From Verrucomicrobiaceae bacterium (GTDB lineage Bacteria > Verrucomicrobiota > Verrucomicrobiia > Verrucomicrobiales > Verrucomicrobiaceae), in contig JAEUHJ010000174.1 in assembly GCA_016795375.1 (NCBI GenBank), positions 1 to 43,212 of the forward strand: 43,212 bases of DNA, given 5' to 3'. Made by a program: the position numbers and the translations under genes. Numbering within the stretch: position 1 is the first letter of the stretch; each line of letters starts with the position of its first letter. Below are positions 33,395 through 42,868 of the stretch, in pieces. The notes beneath the pieces are model-generated. The model ran no database searches and was not told the origin of the DNA. It saw only the letters and a program-made list of their open reading frames with translations.

Positions 33395-34360
33395 ATGCCC
33401 CTTTCATCCAGCCTGAAGCACGACCTCGCATGCCTCGACACACGTGCTTATTTTCCGCGTCGTTGGTCGGAGGAGGTGCTGCGATCCTACCATCGTGTGT
33501 CACGCTCGCTCAAAGGCGCGGATGGCGACCGGCTGCGCAAGCTGCACGACTGGGTGATGGCGCCGCTCACGCTCTGGCCGGTCGAAATGTGCGACGCATT
33601 GCAGGACGCGCTCGCTGCATGGAAAGAAGCGAAGGCGCTCACCGAACCGCAGCGACTGCTCGTTGACCTTCTGCCGGAACCACCCGACGCGGCGGCCTGC
33701 GAGATCGTGGCGCAGCACGAACGCGAGGTGCAGCGGGGCTTCTACGAGCACGTCACCGGCAAATCCGCCAAATACGCGCAGATGGAGGTCGAGTTGAAGG
33801 CCGACCCGCAGTTCCACGCCGACTGGGAGCGCATCAAAACATGCTTCAAACCGGAACGCTTCGCCGATTCCAAAGGCGTGATCCGCCGCACGATGGGCAC
33901 CGAGCGGAATCTGCGGCCAGAATGGCCGGGGCGACGCGGTGGATCGCATGCGGCGTTCCAAACCGCGTTCGACGCCTTCTGCATGCGCTGGAACCTCTAC
34001 GGCATGCTGCATGACGAGCCGCTGCTGCTGAAGCTGGCCGTGAACCTCACGCCTTTCGCCACCATGATCGTCATTCCGGCCCACTGGTCGTTTGACTCGA
34101 AGCGCGATGTCCGCTGGAACGAAGTGGCACGCCTCCATCGTGCTCGTGCCACGCAAAAGCAGGGCGCTGCGCTCAAAGAAGGCAAGGAGCACCGTCGCCA
34201 GCTTGCCGCGAAGCTCATCAAGCTCGACACCGAGGCCGCAAAACTAAAGCTACGAGGCGAGGCGAAGCATGCGTTTCTCATCGAGCGTCTCGGCCTGCCG
34301 CCTGAAACTAGCGACCGCACGCTGCGGCGGCTCCGGCAGGAGTTTCGCGTAGCGAAGTGA
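33395..34360 (+). CDS. protein of unknown function in the metK-flanked island
   Basis: A 321-residue soluble, helical protein, rich in Arg, Leu, Glu and Trp, with no signal peptide. The C-terminal 80 residues form charged helices ([20 protein letters not shown]). No domain is recognised. It begins the run of genes between the metK remnant and the second metK copy and is 66 bp before the AAA ATPase gene, so it may be the first gene of that operon. Its codon use resembles the host more than that of the DUF262 gene does. Confidence 0.75.
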   Translation: MPLSSSLKHDLACLDTRAYFPRRWSEEVLRSYHRVSRSLKGADGDRLRKLHDWVMAPLTLWPVEMCDALQDALAAWKEAKALTEPQRLLVDLLPEPPDAAACEIVAQHEREVQRGFYEHVTGKSAKYAQMEVELKADPQFHADWERIKTCFKPERFADSKGVIRRTMGTERNLRPEWPGRRGGSHAAFQTAFDAFCMRWNLYGMLHDEPLLLKLAVNLTPFATMIVIPAHWSFDSKRDVRWNEVARLHRARATQKQGAALKEGKEHRRQLAAKLIKLDTEAAKLKLRGEAKHAFLIERLGLPPETSDRTLRRLRQEFRVAK

Positions 34361-34426
34361 CCCGGACAAAGATTGGGGACAAAGCTCCTCCTCGTCCGGC
34401 TTGGGTTCGCGGGCATTCGTTCCGGT

Positions 34427-35512
34427 ATGAACGAAACGCAAAGCACATCGCAGGAGACATTCGTTGTCTGCGGCCAACTGGAGACTTCCTCCTTCTCCCC
34501 GTCCTATCGTGGGCCGCACATTCCCGTGCTCGCCGCCTTTGGGCGCGGTACCATGCATCGATTCTGCATGAATGGACGCTGGGATTTGGAACGTGCTGCC
34601 GTGGATAAGGCCGCACTGCTGCTGCGTTCCGACCGGATGCTGGAAACGAACGGCAAGCTGTTGTGGGACGACCTGACCTTCCAGATCGCACCGCGCACTT
34701 TGCTTTATGCTTCGGAAAATAGTCTCGAAGGTTTTGCCGAGTCCGCCGCCGAGGCGGAAGCCATCGTGCGTGAGTTTGCCAGGAACTACGCGCGGCCATC
34801 GGAGCCGGAAGGCGGCTCGTATTCCCTCATCCGCGTGGACAAGGACATCGGCCGCGTGACCGTGCCGCTTTCCGCTGAAAGCCTGCTTTCAGACGAACTC
34901 TTCACGCTGCATTACACCGAAGCGATGACAGACTGGCATCGCGAGTTCACGCAACGTCTCACAACTCGCAAAAACGGCCTCGCCATTCTCGAAGGCCCAC
35001 CGGGCACCGGCAAGACCTCCTACCTGCGGCATCTCATGGGCGTGTTGCGTGAATCCCATCGTTTCTACTTCATCCCTGCCTCCACGTTGCAGGTGCTCTC
35101 CGATCCGAACTTCATCGGTTTCTGGGCCGACCAGCGCCGTCGGCACCCGGAGCAGCAGTTCGCCGTCATCCTGGAGGACAGCGACGCCGCGCTCATGGCG
35201 CGAGGCGCGGATAATCGCGAGCAGGTCAGCGCCATCCTGAACCTCACCGACGGCATGCTGGCCGATTTCCTCCGCCTGCAAATCCTCTGCACCATCAACG
35301 GCCGCGCCACCGACATCGACCAGGCATTGCTGCGCCCCGGCAGACTCATCGCGCATCGCGTTTTCAAGCGTCTCGACCACGAACACGCCCATCGTCTCGC
35401 CACACACCTTGGCCGTGCGCTGCCACAAGCGTCGGACTACTCGCTCGCGGAAATTTTCGCCGATCCAGAAGCCTGTGAAAACCAGCGCCCGCAAATCGGC
35501 TTCGCGACTTGA
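34427..35512 (+). CDS. AAA-type ATPase
   Basis: A 361-residue protein. The N-terminal 180 residues have no recognised domain. The C-terminal AAA domain has Walker A GPPGTGKT (residues about 190-197), Walker B AVILEDSDAAL, and sensor and arginine-finger region CTINGRATDIDQALLRPGRL. The last part (LLRPGRL) is typical of AAA and not of other P-loop classes. The stop is followed immediately by the exonuclease start, implying an operon. The ring could act as an unfoldase or a motor for the neighbouring nucleases. The start ATG at 34427 is used (MNETQSTSQETFVV). Confidence 0.85.
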   Translation: MNETQSTSQETFVVCGQLETSSFSPSYRGPHIPVLAAFGRGTMHRFCMNGRWDLERAAVDKAALLLRSDRMLETNGKLLWDDLTFQIAPRTLLYASENSLEGFAESAAEAEAIVREFARNYARPSEPEGGSYSLIRVDKDIGRVTVPLSAESLLSDELFTLHYTEAMTDWHREFTQRLTTRKNGLAILEGPPGTGKTSYLRHLMGVLRESHRFYFIPASTLQVLSDPNFIGFWADQRRRHPEQQFAVILEDSDAALMARGADNREQVSAILNLTDGMLADFLRLQILCTINGRATDIDQALLRPGRLIAHRVFKRLDHEHAHRLATHLGRALPQASDYSLAEIFADPEACENQRPQIGFAT

Positions 35513-36085
35513 ATGATCACCATGAAAATCGCCAGCATCGACTTTGAAACCGCCAACCACAGCCGCGTCAGCATGTGCGCCGCCAGCGTGGCCGTCTTTG
35601 AGGATGGCGAGCTGATGGAGTCGCCCTACTGGCTCGTGAAGCCTCCCAAAGGCCACGGCTTCTTCCTGCCAGAATGGACCGAGGATTGCCACGGCCTCTC
35701 ATGGTTTGATGTTCAAGACGCACCCGAGTTCTCTGCAATAGCACCCGAACTGCTGGAACGCCTGACCAAGGCAGACATCGTGGTCGCCCACAATGCCAAA
35801 TTCGACGTGAGTGTGTTGAAACAGACCTTGGACCATTTCCATCTGCCATGCCCAGACTTCCAACACCTCTGCACCTATCATCTGGCTGCACAAGTCTGGC
35901 CGGACTTGCCAAATCACAGGCTCAACACTGTGGCCGCGCATATCGGCCATGAGTTTATCCATCACCACGCTCAGTCTGACGCCGAAGCAGCGGGGCGAGT
36001 GCTGATGGCGATGATGAAGCATGCAAACGCAAACACGCCGCGCGAGTTGTTGCAAAAGACGGGCATGGAGCCGAAGTGCTTTTGA
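35513..36085 (+). CDS. DEDDh-type 3'-5' exonuclease (DnaQ-like)
   Basis: A 190-residue protein with the exonuclease motifs in order: IASIDFETAN (Exo I Asp-Glu, residues 6-15), VVAHNAKFDVSVL (Exo II, about 90) and HHHAQSDAEAAG (Exo III His/Asp, about 155). This is a stand-alone proofreading-type domain, as in RNase T or DnaQ relatives. The start abuts the AAA gene's stop with no gap, and the next gene starts 2 bp after its stop. The context suggests a DNA- or RNA-trimming component of a defence or repair operon. Confidence 0.88.
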   Translation: MITMKIASIDFETANHSRVSMCAASVAVFEDGELMESPYWLVKPPKGHGFFLPEWTEDCHGLSWFDVQDAPEFSAIAPELLERLTKADIVVAHNAKFDVSVLKQTLDHFHLPCPDFQHLCTYHLAAQVWPDLPNHRLNTVAAHIGHEFIHHHAQSDAEAAGRVLMAMMKHANANTPRELLQKTGMEPKCF

Positions 36086-36087
36086 TC

Positions 36088-36378
36088 ATGGCCGCTTTTG
36101 AACAACACTGCGCCGAGGCACTGCAGCACTTCGGCAAGCCATTTTCCGAAGTGCATCTCTGGCTGGATGAATTTGCCGGCAAGCCGCCCTATGGAACGCG
36201 CCACCGCAAAAAACGACATCATCTGGCGGGCATTGAAGATGTGCGCAATTTATGGGGCGACGAGGCTGCCGAAGCCGCCCGCCAGCATATTGTCACCGAC
36301 TTGAAGCTGGAAGGCTGGCGGGAATCCGATCCATTTCCGAGGGATGAAGGCCATTATCAGCGAATGGGGTTGTTTTGA
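36088..36378 (+). CDS. DUF6915-like small protein
   Basis: A 96-residue protein with HLWLDEFAGKPPYGTRHRKK followed by RHHLAGIEDVRNLWGD. The first part has the DEF/RHR/RHH pattern of the DUF6915 family, which is found in varied operons and has no known function. His and Arg residues cluster in one block. The start is the ATG at 36088, 2 bp after the exonuclease stop. The C-terminus overlaps an in-frame extension of the DUF262 gene, whose own ATG is at 36425. Confidence 0.72.
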   Translation: MAAFEQHCAEALQHFGKPFSEVHLWLDEFAGKPPYGTRHRKKRHHLAGIEDVRNLWGDEAAEAARQHIVTDLKLEGWRESDPFPRDEGHYQRMGLF

Positions 36379-36424
36379 GCAAGGCCATGATGCAGGAACA
36401 CCTCACCGACAAAACAAGATTGAT

Positions 36425-38383
36425 ATGAACGAGCCGTCAGGAAAACAAATTCAAGTCACCCGCACCGAGAGCAAGGATACTTCGACCTTTCAATCGATCT
36501 TTTTCGTCGGTGACAATGCCGTGCCCGTCCAGGTGCCCGATTACCAGCGCGCATATTCATGGGAGAAGAAGCAGATCGACTTGTTCATTGCGGACCTCGT
36601 TAAGTATCAAGGCGATAGCAACAGGTACTATTTTGGTCACTTCATCGCGGAGGAGGTCGGCAAGCACTGGGAAATCGTGGATGGGCAGCAACGCATCACC
36701 ACATTTGTGCTGTTTTTGATGGTTTGCAGGGCTCTTTCAACAGCGGACGCACACACACTAGCCTTCTCGATGATCAAGCAGTTTTCGACAGTAAGCTACG
36801 ATGGCAAAGCGCTGAAAACCATTCGAGAAAACATTGGAGCATTTCTTGATGCGAGCAGGCACTTGGATATGCGTAAACCGCCATCGGACCAACAGATCAG
36901 GGCGGGTTTGTCATTGCCAGAGGAGTCTTTCACTTGCTCTCAGAGAAGGATGGTGCTGGCCTTGCTTCGCTTTCACCAGGCTTTCGAAAAAGGGACGTTG
37001 GATCGGAACCGCATTGGTAGCTACATCGCAGTGGTTATGGATGCCTACTGCTCCCACCACTTGACTCAGGACAAGTCGGTTGCGGTTAATATCTTCGAAA
37101 TGCACAACACCCGGGGCATCCCGCTCACGACCTTGGAGATCATCAAGGCCATGCTCATGAGATTTGTTTACGATCATGCCGGCGAGGCTCGCGATTCAAA
37201 AGTGGCAGAGATCCAGGCAGAGTTTGGCCAGATTTACGGTATGGAAGAGCAATTGGCCGCGCGTAGTTTTCGTGGGGAGATGACCATGGAGCAACTCCTC
37301 AAGCTGCACCTGAGGGTGATAGACGACGGAACCAAGCGCACAGCGGATCAATTTCGTTCTCCTCCGATGAATGCAAACGCCGATGCCCTAGTCGAGCATG
37401 TGAATTCTGGTCTTCGTTTCCGAGACGGCGACCAAACTAAGCCCAAGGCACCGAACGTCGGCGTGCAGTATGCGCTCGATCTTGCCAAAGAACTCAAGAA
37501 GTCCGTGCAGATCGTGAGCCAGACCCTTCCCGCCTGGGACGACGATGTTCCCTTGGTGGGGGACGTGCTGATTCTGGAGCGGGACTTGAGTTGCGAGTTT
37601 TTTCTCATCGTTTGTCGCGGCTTAGAGCGTGAGCAAAACAAGGCAGACGGATGCATTGGCAACGACACGCTTTTGCGCTGGGAGAAGCTGCTATTTACCC
37701 GAGACTTTCACGGCGCGTATCACGGGAAGTCAAACCGGGATAATTTCCCAGCCTTATTCGAGTCTTGCTTGGCAGATGAGGAGCAAATCACGAATGCCAT
37801 CAACGGCTATGTAGCGGATGGTTTCCGATGGTGGGACGTTACGAAGGGACTTCAATCCATTGTGCTCAAGCAATTGGAGGATCACAAAGAGAGGATTCTG
37901 AATGATGCTTTTGGCTGGTGGTGGATGCCCAAGCTGAAATACGTCCTATACAAATATGAAGTGAGGGAAAACCCTGCGATCCGCAACGTCATGAAGGGTA
38001 AAATCTCTGTCGAACACATTCTTCCGCAAATGTGGTATTGGATAAAGGACAAGGGTGAGGATGAGATTTTAGAGGGAATGTCCGAGGATGAATGGACCTT
38101 CTTCCACAAGAAAATCGACGATTGCATCAATGGCCTTGGGAATCTCCTTCTGATCACGCCGAGTGAAAATACTTCCGTGGGCAACAAACATCCAGCTGAC
38201 AAGAAGTATGAAAGTTGCTGTGCCGGCGGATCCTACAAAGAGCATGATCTGAACCGGGAAAAATGGAGGCAGTCGAAAGAGTGGCCTGACCTGATTCGAA
38301 CTCGAGGGGAGGATATCTTCAAGTTCATGCTCGATACGCTCGTTGACGCTCATATAAACCCTCCGATTTCGTCATCACACTAA
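36425..38383 (+). CDS. DUF262/DUF1524 protein (GmrSD-like type IV restriction endonuclease)
   Basis: A 652-residue protein. The N-terminal DUF262 (ParB-like) domain contains VPVQVPDYQRAYSWEKKQID and FIAEEVGKHWEIVDGQQRIT. The second has the DGQQR nucleotide-handling motif. The C-terminal DUF1524 HNH region reads GKISVEHILPQMW, with GLGNLLLITPSENTSVGNKH after it. In GmrSD, the DUF262 part hydrolyses nucleotides and the DUF1524 part cuts modified phage DNA. It is clearly more AT-rich than its surroundings, a sign of recent acquisition. It is in line with the AAA and exonuclease genes. An upstream ATG at 36344 would overlap the DUF6915-like gene. Confidence 0.9.
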   Translation: MNEPSGKQIQVTRTESKDTSTFQSIFFVGDNAVPVQVPDYQRAYSWEKKQIDLFIADLVKYQGDSNRYYFGHFIAEEVGKHWEIVDGQQRITTFVLFLMVCRALSTADAHTLAFSMIKQFSTVSYDGKALKTIRENIGAFLDASRHLDMRKPPSDQQIRAGLSLPEESFTCSQRRMVLALLRFHQAFEKGTLDRNRIGSYIAVVMDAYCSHHLTQDKSVAVNIFEMHNTRGIPLTTLEIIKAMLMRFVYDHAGEARDSKVAEIQAEFGQIYGMEEQLAARSFRGEMTMEQLLKLHLRVIDDGTKRTADQFRSPPMNANADALVEHVNSGLRFRDGDQTKPKAPNVGVQYALDLAKELKKSVQIVSQTLPAWDDDVPLVGDVLILERDLSCEFFLIVCRGLEREQNKADGCIGNDTLLRWEKLLFTRDFHGAYHGKSNRDNFPALFESCLADEEQITNAINGYVADGFRWWDVTKGLQSIVLKQLEDHKERILNDAFGWWWMPKLKYVLYKYEVRENPAIRNVMKGKISVEHILPQMWYWIKDKGEDEILEGMSEDEWTFFHKKIDDCINGLGNLLLITPSENTSVGNKHPADKKYESCCAGGSYKEHDLNREKWRQSKEWPDLIRTRGEDIFKFMLDTLVDAHINPPISSSH

Positions 38384-38490
38384 CACTACGTCTGAAACCC
38401 CACGCTCCAAACGCAAGATGCAGAACCACCTCATCGCATTGTTCAGCGATGAACTGTGAATTCACCAACCTCCCCACTCTACATTCAACC

Positions 38491-38739
38491 ATGAACTACT
38501 ACTGTAAGTATTGCGGAACCAAAGCCTCCAGTATCTCCAGCCTGACCGGATCCTCCTGTTCACGCCATCCAAATGGCGGACACAAAGGCAAACACGCCTT
38601 GTATGAAGGAGATGAGAAGACCCGCTACGAGTGCAAGCATTGTGGCACTGGCGCCTCCAGCATTTCGAGTTTGACCGGTTCCTCATGCTCGCGCCATCCG
38701 CTCGGGACACATAAAGGCAAGCACGATCCAGCGCTGTAA
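38491..38739 (+). CDS. tandem Cys/His mini-protein (two zinc-finger-like repeats)
   Basis: An 82-residue protein made of two near-identical units. Each has CxxCG, then ASSISSLTGSSCSRHP, then HKGKH. The spacing C-x2-C-x14-C-x2-H with further His residues suggests one zinc per unit. The 12-residue core SSISSLTGSSCS is the same in both copies, pointing to a recent internal duplication. It lies after the DUF262 gene, with a gap of about 105 bp. The function is unknown. A nucleic-acid-binding role is possible. Confidence 0.78.
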   Translation: MNYYCKYCGTKASSISSLTGSSCSRHPNGGHKGKHALYEGDEKTRYECKHCGTGASSISSLTGSSCSRHPLGTHKGKHDPAL

Positions 38740-38870
38740 ATCAGGCTGATTGTAGAGAAGGCACGAGCAAGGCGTTTGAGCTATCACAAAATGAGAATTG
38801 CAGGCCCCTCCACTCGGCCTGCTCAACAGCCATGTGTTTTTGGTCTGCGGCGATACTCACAAGCACACAA

Positions 38871-38902
38871 AAAAGCCGCGCAGGGAAACCTGCGCGGCTT
38901 TT
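38871..38902. terminator. bidirectional terminator, copy A
   Basis: AAAAGCCGCGCAGG pairs with CCTGCGCGGCTTTT around a GAAA tetraloop, a 14-bp stem with A/T runs on both sides. It is the counterpart of the metK terminator at 39953 with a changed loop. It can stop transcription from either strand. Confidence 0.85.
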
Positions 38903-39212
38903 CGTGAGTGATCTGGCAAAGTAGCTTTGTTGCTGCGCAACAAAGGCCCGGAGGCCAGTTGCAACGCAAACTGGGCAACTTACTTCGCGGCCTTCTTGAG
39001 GGCCTCGGCCTTGTTGGTCTGCTCCCAGGTGAGGTCGGCGTCGTTGATCCTGCCGAAGTGGCCGTAGTTGGTGGACTTCGAGTAGATCGGGCGCAGCAGG
39101 TTGAGCTGCTTGACGATGTCGGCAGGCTTGAAGGAGAACACCTTCAGCACGGCGTCGAGGATCTGTCATCGCTGATGGTGCCTGGCCGAAGGGGTCATTG
39201 ACGCGCTGCGGG
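38871..39212 (-). repeat. second copy of the metK 3' end and its terminator
   Basis: This stretch duplicates 39953 to about 40300: the bidirectional terminator, two 3' UTR hairpins, and about 60 in-frame codons of the metK C-terminus (minus strand, [20 protein letters not shown] and onward to EALKKAAK). Similarity then decays through short gaps to about 39212. The only residue changes against the intact gene in these 60 codons are one Lys to Arg and one Pro to Ala. The toxin-antitoxin pair lies between the two copies. Confidence 0.88.
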
Positions 39213-39214
39213 CC

Positions 39215-39568
39215 ATGAAGCATCGTCCCCCAATGCCAACGACCTTCGATCAAGCCCAGTCCATGGTGGCGGCGCTGCCGCGCCAGGATCGTGCGCGGCT
39301 GTTTGTCTGGATGGCCGCTGACATCACGGATCAACTGCCGGGAATCGAGTTTGATCCGCGCGTCTGCGGCGGCTCGGCGCGGATTGAAGGCACGCGAATT
39401 CCGGTGTGGTCGCTGGAGTCATGGCGCAGGCTGGGAGCGGACGACGCGGAGATTCTGCGGAACCATCCCTCGCTCCAGTCATCCGATCTGGTCAACGCCT
39501 GGCACTATGTGGCGCGTCATTCGCAGGAGATTGACCGCGAGATTCGGGAAAACGAGGCCGCTGACTGA
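39215..39568 (+). CDS. DUF433 antitoxin
   Basis: A 117-residue protein. The C-terminal 70 residues match DUF433, a small winged-helix antitoxin: PRVCGGSARIEGTRIPVWSL, then GADDAEILRNHPSLQSSDLV and NAWHYVARH. The N-terminal 45 residues are an added helix. ATGs at 39215 and 39233 are both possible. The start lies 3 bp past the end of the metK-derived repeat. It is followed by the DUF5615 gene after 1 bp, so the two form a toxin-antitoxin operon. Confidence 0.88.
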   Translation: MKHRPPMPTTFDQAQSMVAALPRQDRARLFVWMAADITDQLPGIEFDPRVCGGSARIEGTRIPVWSLESWRRLGADDAEILRNHPSLQSSDLVNAWHYVARHSQEIDREIRENEAAD

Positions 39569-39569
39569 C

Positions 39570-39914
39570 ATGGCCCGCCTCTACGCCAACGAGAACTTCC
39601 CCGTCGAGGTCGTCGGGCACCTCCGTGCTCTGGGTCATGATGTGCTCACCACGCATGACGTGGGAAAGTCGAATCAGTCCATTGAGGACGATGCCGTGCT
39701 GCGTTTCGCCATCGAAACAGGCCGCTGCGTCATCACCATCAATCGCAAAGATTTCCTGCGGCTGCATCGCGTCGTCACAGACCATGCGGGCATCATTGTC
39801 TGCACGGAGAACCGTGATTATGTGGCGTTCGCGGACCGGATTGACGAAGCGATTCGCCAATCAGGGGAGCTGGCGGGGCGACTCATTCGTGTCGTGCGGG
39901 GGAATCCTGACTGA
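39570..39914 (+). CDS. DUF5615 PIN-like toxin
   Basis: A 114-residue PIN-like nuclease. It has acidic residues in ARLYANENFPVEVVGHL (Asp/Glu start), HDVLTTHDVG, SIEDDAVLRFAIETGRCVIT and NRKDFLRLH, the arrangement of DUF5615. These are the PIN acidic residues for metal-dependent RNA cleavage. It begins 1 bp after the DUF433 stop, the usual order for this pair. A bidirectional terminator follows at 39953. Confidence 0.9.
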   Translation: MARLYANENFPVEVVGHLRALGHDVLTTHDVGKSNQSIEDDAVLRFAIETGRCVITINRKDFLRLHRVVTDHAGIIVCTENRDYVAFADRIDEAIRQSGELAGRLIRVVRGNPD

Positions 39915-39952
39915 GTGCCTGCGCGAAGGTTTTCTTCGACCTTGAACAGGAA

Positions 39953-39983
39953 AAAAGCCGCGCAGGGTCGCTGCGCGGCTTTT
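39953..39983. terminator. bidirectional terminator between the toxin and metK
   Basis: AAAAGCCGCGCAG (39953-39965) pairs with CTGCGCGGCTTTT (39971-39983) around GGTCG. It serves metK on the minus strand, where T6 follows, and the toxin operon on the plus strand. Confidence 0.9.
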
Positions 39984-40005
39984 GTGAGTTGGTCTGGCAA
40001 AGTAG

Positions 40006-40054
40006 CTTTGTTGCTGCGCAACAAAGGCCAGGAGGCCAGTTCCGCAGGAACTGG
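40006..40054 (-). other. two hairpins in the metK 3' UTR
   Basis: CTTTGTTGC-TGC-GCAACAAAG (40006-40026) is a perfect 9-bp stem. CCAGTTCC-GCA-GGAACTGG (40036-40054) is a perfect 8-bp stem. Both lie between the metK stop and its terminator. The first is exactly kept in copy A at 38925-38945. The second is partly kept there, as CCAGTT/AACTGG. Confidence 0.6.
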
Positions 40055-40060
40055 GCAACT

Positions 40061-41281
<1,221 letters not shown>

Positions 41282-41307
41282 GATGGTGGGCGTTAGGGTT
41301 ATATGGA

Positions 41308-41321
41308 CGAATCATGATTCG
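41308..41321. promoter_or_regulatory. perfect 14-bp palindrome in the metK leader
   Basis: CGAATCATGATTCG is its own reverse complement. It lies between the metK promoter and the ATG, 27 bp from the start codon. It may be an operator for a dimeric regulator. No SAM-riboswitch consensus was seen. Confidence 0.4.
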
Positions 41322-41346
41322 ATGATGCGTTCAATTGGAGGCGCGG

Positions 41347-41374
41347 AGAGTATTCCCCAAAACGGGGGCGTCAA
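41347..41374 (-). promoter_or_regulatory. metK promoter (sigma70-like)
   Basis: On the minus strand TTGACG (41374-41369) and TACTCT (41352-41347) are 16 bp apart. The predicted start is near 41340, giving a leader of about 60 nt that contains the 14-bp palindrome. Confidence 0.5.
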
Positions 41375-41471
41375 CCGGGCTTTTCGGACGCCGGGCGGGT
41401 GCAAACTGGATAGCTGGAGGAGGAAGGTCAGCGATAAGGCTTGGCGCGTCAGCCGTTTGCCATTCACCGCC

Positions 41472-42797
41472 ATGCTTCGTCTCGTCATTTTCCTCTGCCT
41501 TACTTTTACCTGCGGGTGTCTGCCCGCCGCAGACCGCCCGAACGTCGTCTTCATCTTCGTCGATGACTTTGGCATGGGTGATGTGGCGTGCTTTGGCGGC
41601 AAGGTGGCAACACCGCACATCGACCGGCTGGCGAAGCAAGGAATGCAGTTCCGGCAGTTCTATGTGGCGGCACCGATCTGCTCGCCATCACGTTGTGGAG
41701 TGATCACAGGCCAGTTTCCGGCGCGATGGCGGATCACGAGCTATTTGCAAACGAAGGCGGGCAATCGTGAGTGCGAGCAGGCGGATTTCCTCGATCCGAA
41801 AGCGCCATCGTTGCCGCGTGCGTTCGAGGAAGCCGGTTACGCGACGGCGCACATTGGCAAATGGCATCTCGGCGGCGGACGTGATGTCACCAACGCGCCG
41901 AAATTCGCCGCGTATGGCTACGATTTCGGCCTCGGCACCTATGAAAGCCCGGAACCGGCGGCGGAACTCGGCTTGAAGACGACGCCGTGGGAGAACAAGC
42001 GCGAGCCGCAACAGGTGCCGCGCCACGAGCGCACGCGCTGGATGGTCGATCAGACGTTGAAGTTCATGCGGGAGCATGAGGGCCGGCCACGTTTCGTGAA
42101 TCTCTGGCTCGATGACATGCATACGCCGTATCGTCCGCAGGATGGAAAGGACGATCGTGGCATCCAGGCGAAGCATCGCGATGTTCTCACCGCGATGGAC
42201 GCGCAAATCGGCCGCCTCATCGACGCGCTGCCGAAAAACACGCTCGTTCTGCTTTGCGGTGACAACGGGCCGGAGCCGACCTTTGGTCGCGCGCGCACCA
42301 GCGGGCTGCGCGGCATGAAGCTGAGCCTCTACGAAGGTGGCATCCGCACGCCGTTGATCGTGCGCTGGCCCGGAGTGGTGCCTGCGGGCGTCGTGAACGA
42401 CACGTCCGTCGTGTGCAGCGTCGATTTCATGCCCACGCTTTGCGCCTTGGCTCTAATCAAGCCGCCTGCGGCTGACTTTGACGGCGAGGAGATGAGCGCC
42501 GCTTTCAAAGGCGGCAAAACACAACGCACGAAGCCGCTGCTGTGGGAATATGGCCGCAGGCCGGTGTCCGGGCAGTCGCGCGCCTTTGCTTATCCGAAGG
42601 AACCGGGTGCCAAATCACCCAATCTCGCGATTCGCGATGGCGATTGGAAGCTCCTCATCAACGCCGATGGCACGCAGGCTGAACTCTACAACCTCGCCAA
42701 CGATCCCAACGAAACCACCAATCGCGCCGATGCCGAATCTGCGATCACCGCACATTTGAAAAAGAGAGTGCTCGGCTGGCGGCGGTCGCTTCCATGA
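41472..42797 (+). CDS. secreted arylsulfatase-like sulfatase
   Basis: A 441-residue protein with a signal peptide (MLRLVIFLCLTFTCGC, possibly a lipoprotein or cut at LPAAD). The sulfatase motifs are NVVFIFVDDFGMGDVACFGG (metal-binding Asp pair), ICSPSRCGVITGQFP with the Cys of CxPSR (formylglycine site) and HIGKWHLGG. The second metal site is LLCGDNGPEPTFG. Sulfatases of this type remove sulfate from sulfated glycans. Family members need an anaerobic or aerobic maturase, which is not in the window. In-frame codons upstream to 41280 are not used, as they overlap the metK leader. Confidence 0.92.
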   Translation: MLRLVIFLCLTFTCGCLPAADRPNVVFIFVDDFGMGDVACFGGKVATPHIDRLAKQGMQFRQFYVAAPICSPSRCGVITGQFPARWRITSYLQTKAGNRECEQADFLDPKAPSLPRAFEEAGYATAHIGKWHLGGGRDVTNAPKFAAYGYDFGLGTYESPEPAAELGLKTTPWENKREPQQVPRHERTRWMVDQTLKFMREHEGRPRFVNLWLDDMHTPYRPQDGKDDRGIQAKHRDVLTAMDAQIGRLIDALPKNTLVLLCGDNGPEPTFGRARTSGLRGMKLSLYEGGIRTPLIVRWPGVVPAGVVNDTSVVCSVDFMPTLCALALIKPPAADFDGEEMSAAFKGGKTQRTKPLLWEYGRRPVSGQSRAFAYPKEPGAKSPNLAIRDGDWKLLINADGTQAELYNLANDPNETTNRADAESAITAHLKKRVLGWRRSLP

Positions 42798-42868
42798 GGC
42801 ATCTTCGCGCCCTCCCGCCATGCCGCCATTTCGTTTGCGCAACGTGCTCCAGGCATTAGGCTTGTCCT

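Noticed and set aside
38741..39334. 197-codon minus-strand frame through the metK copy
   Set aside because: It reads the metK-derived repeat in a wrong frame. The real MetK frame is broken and partial here.
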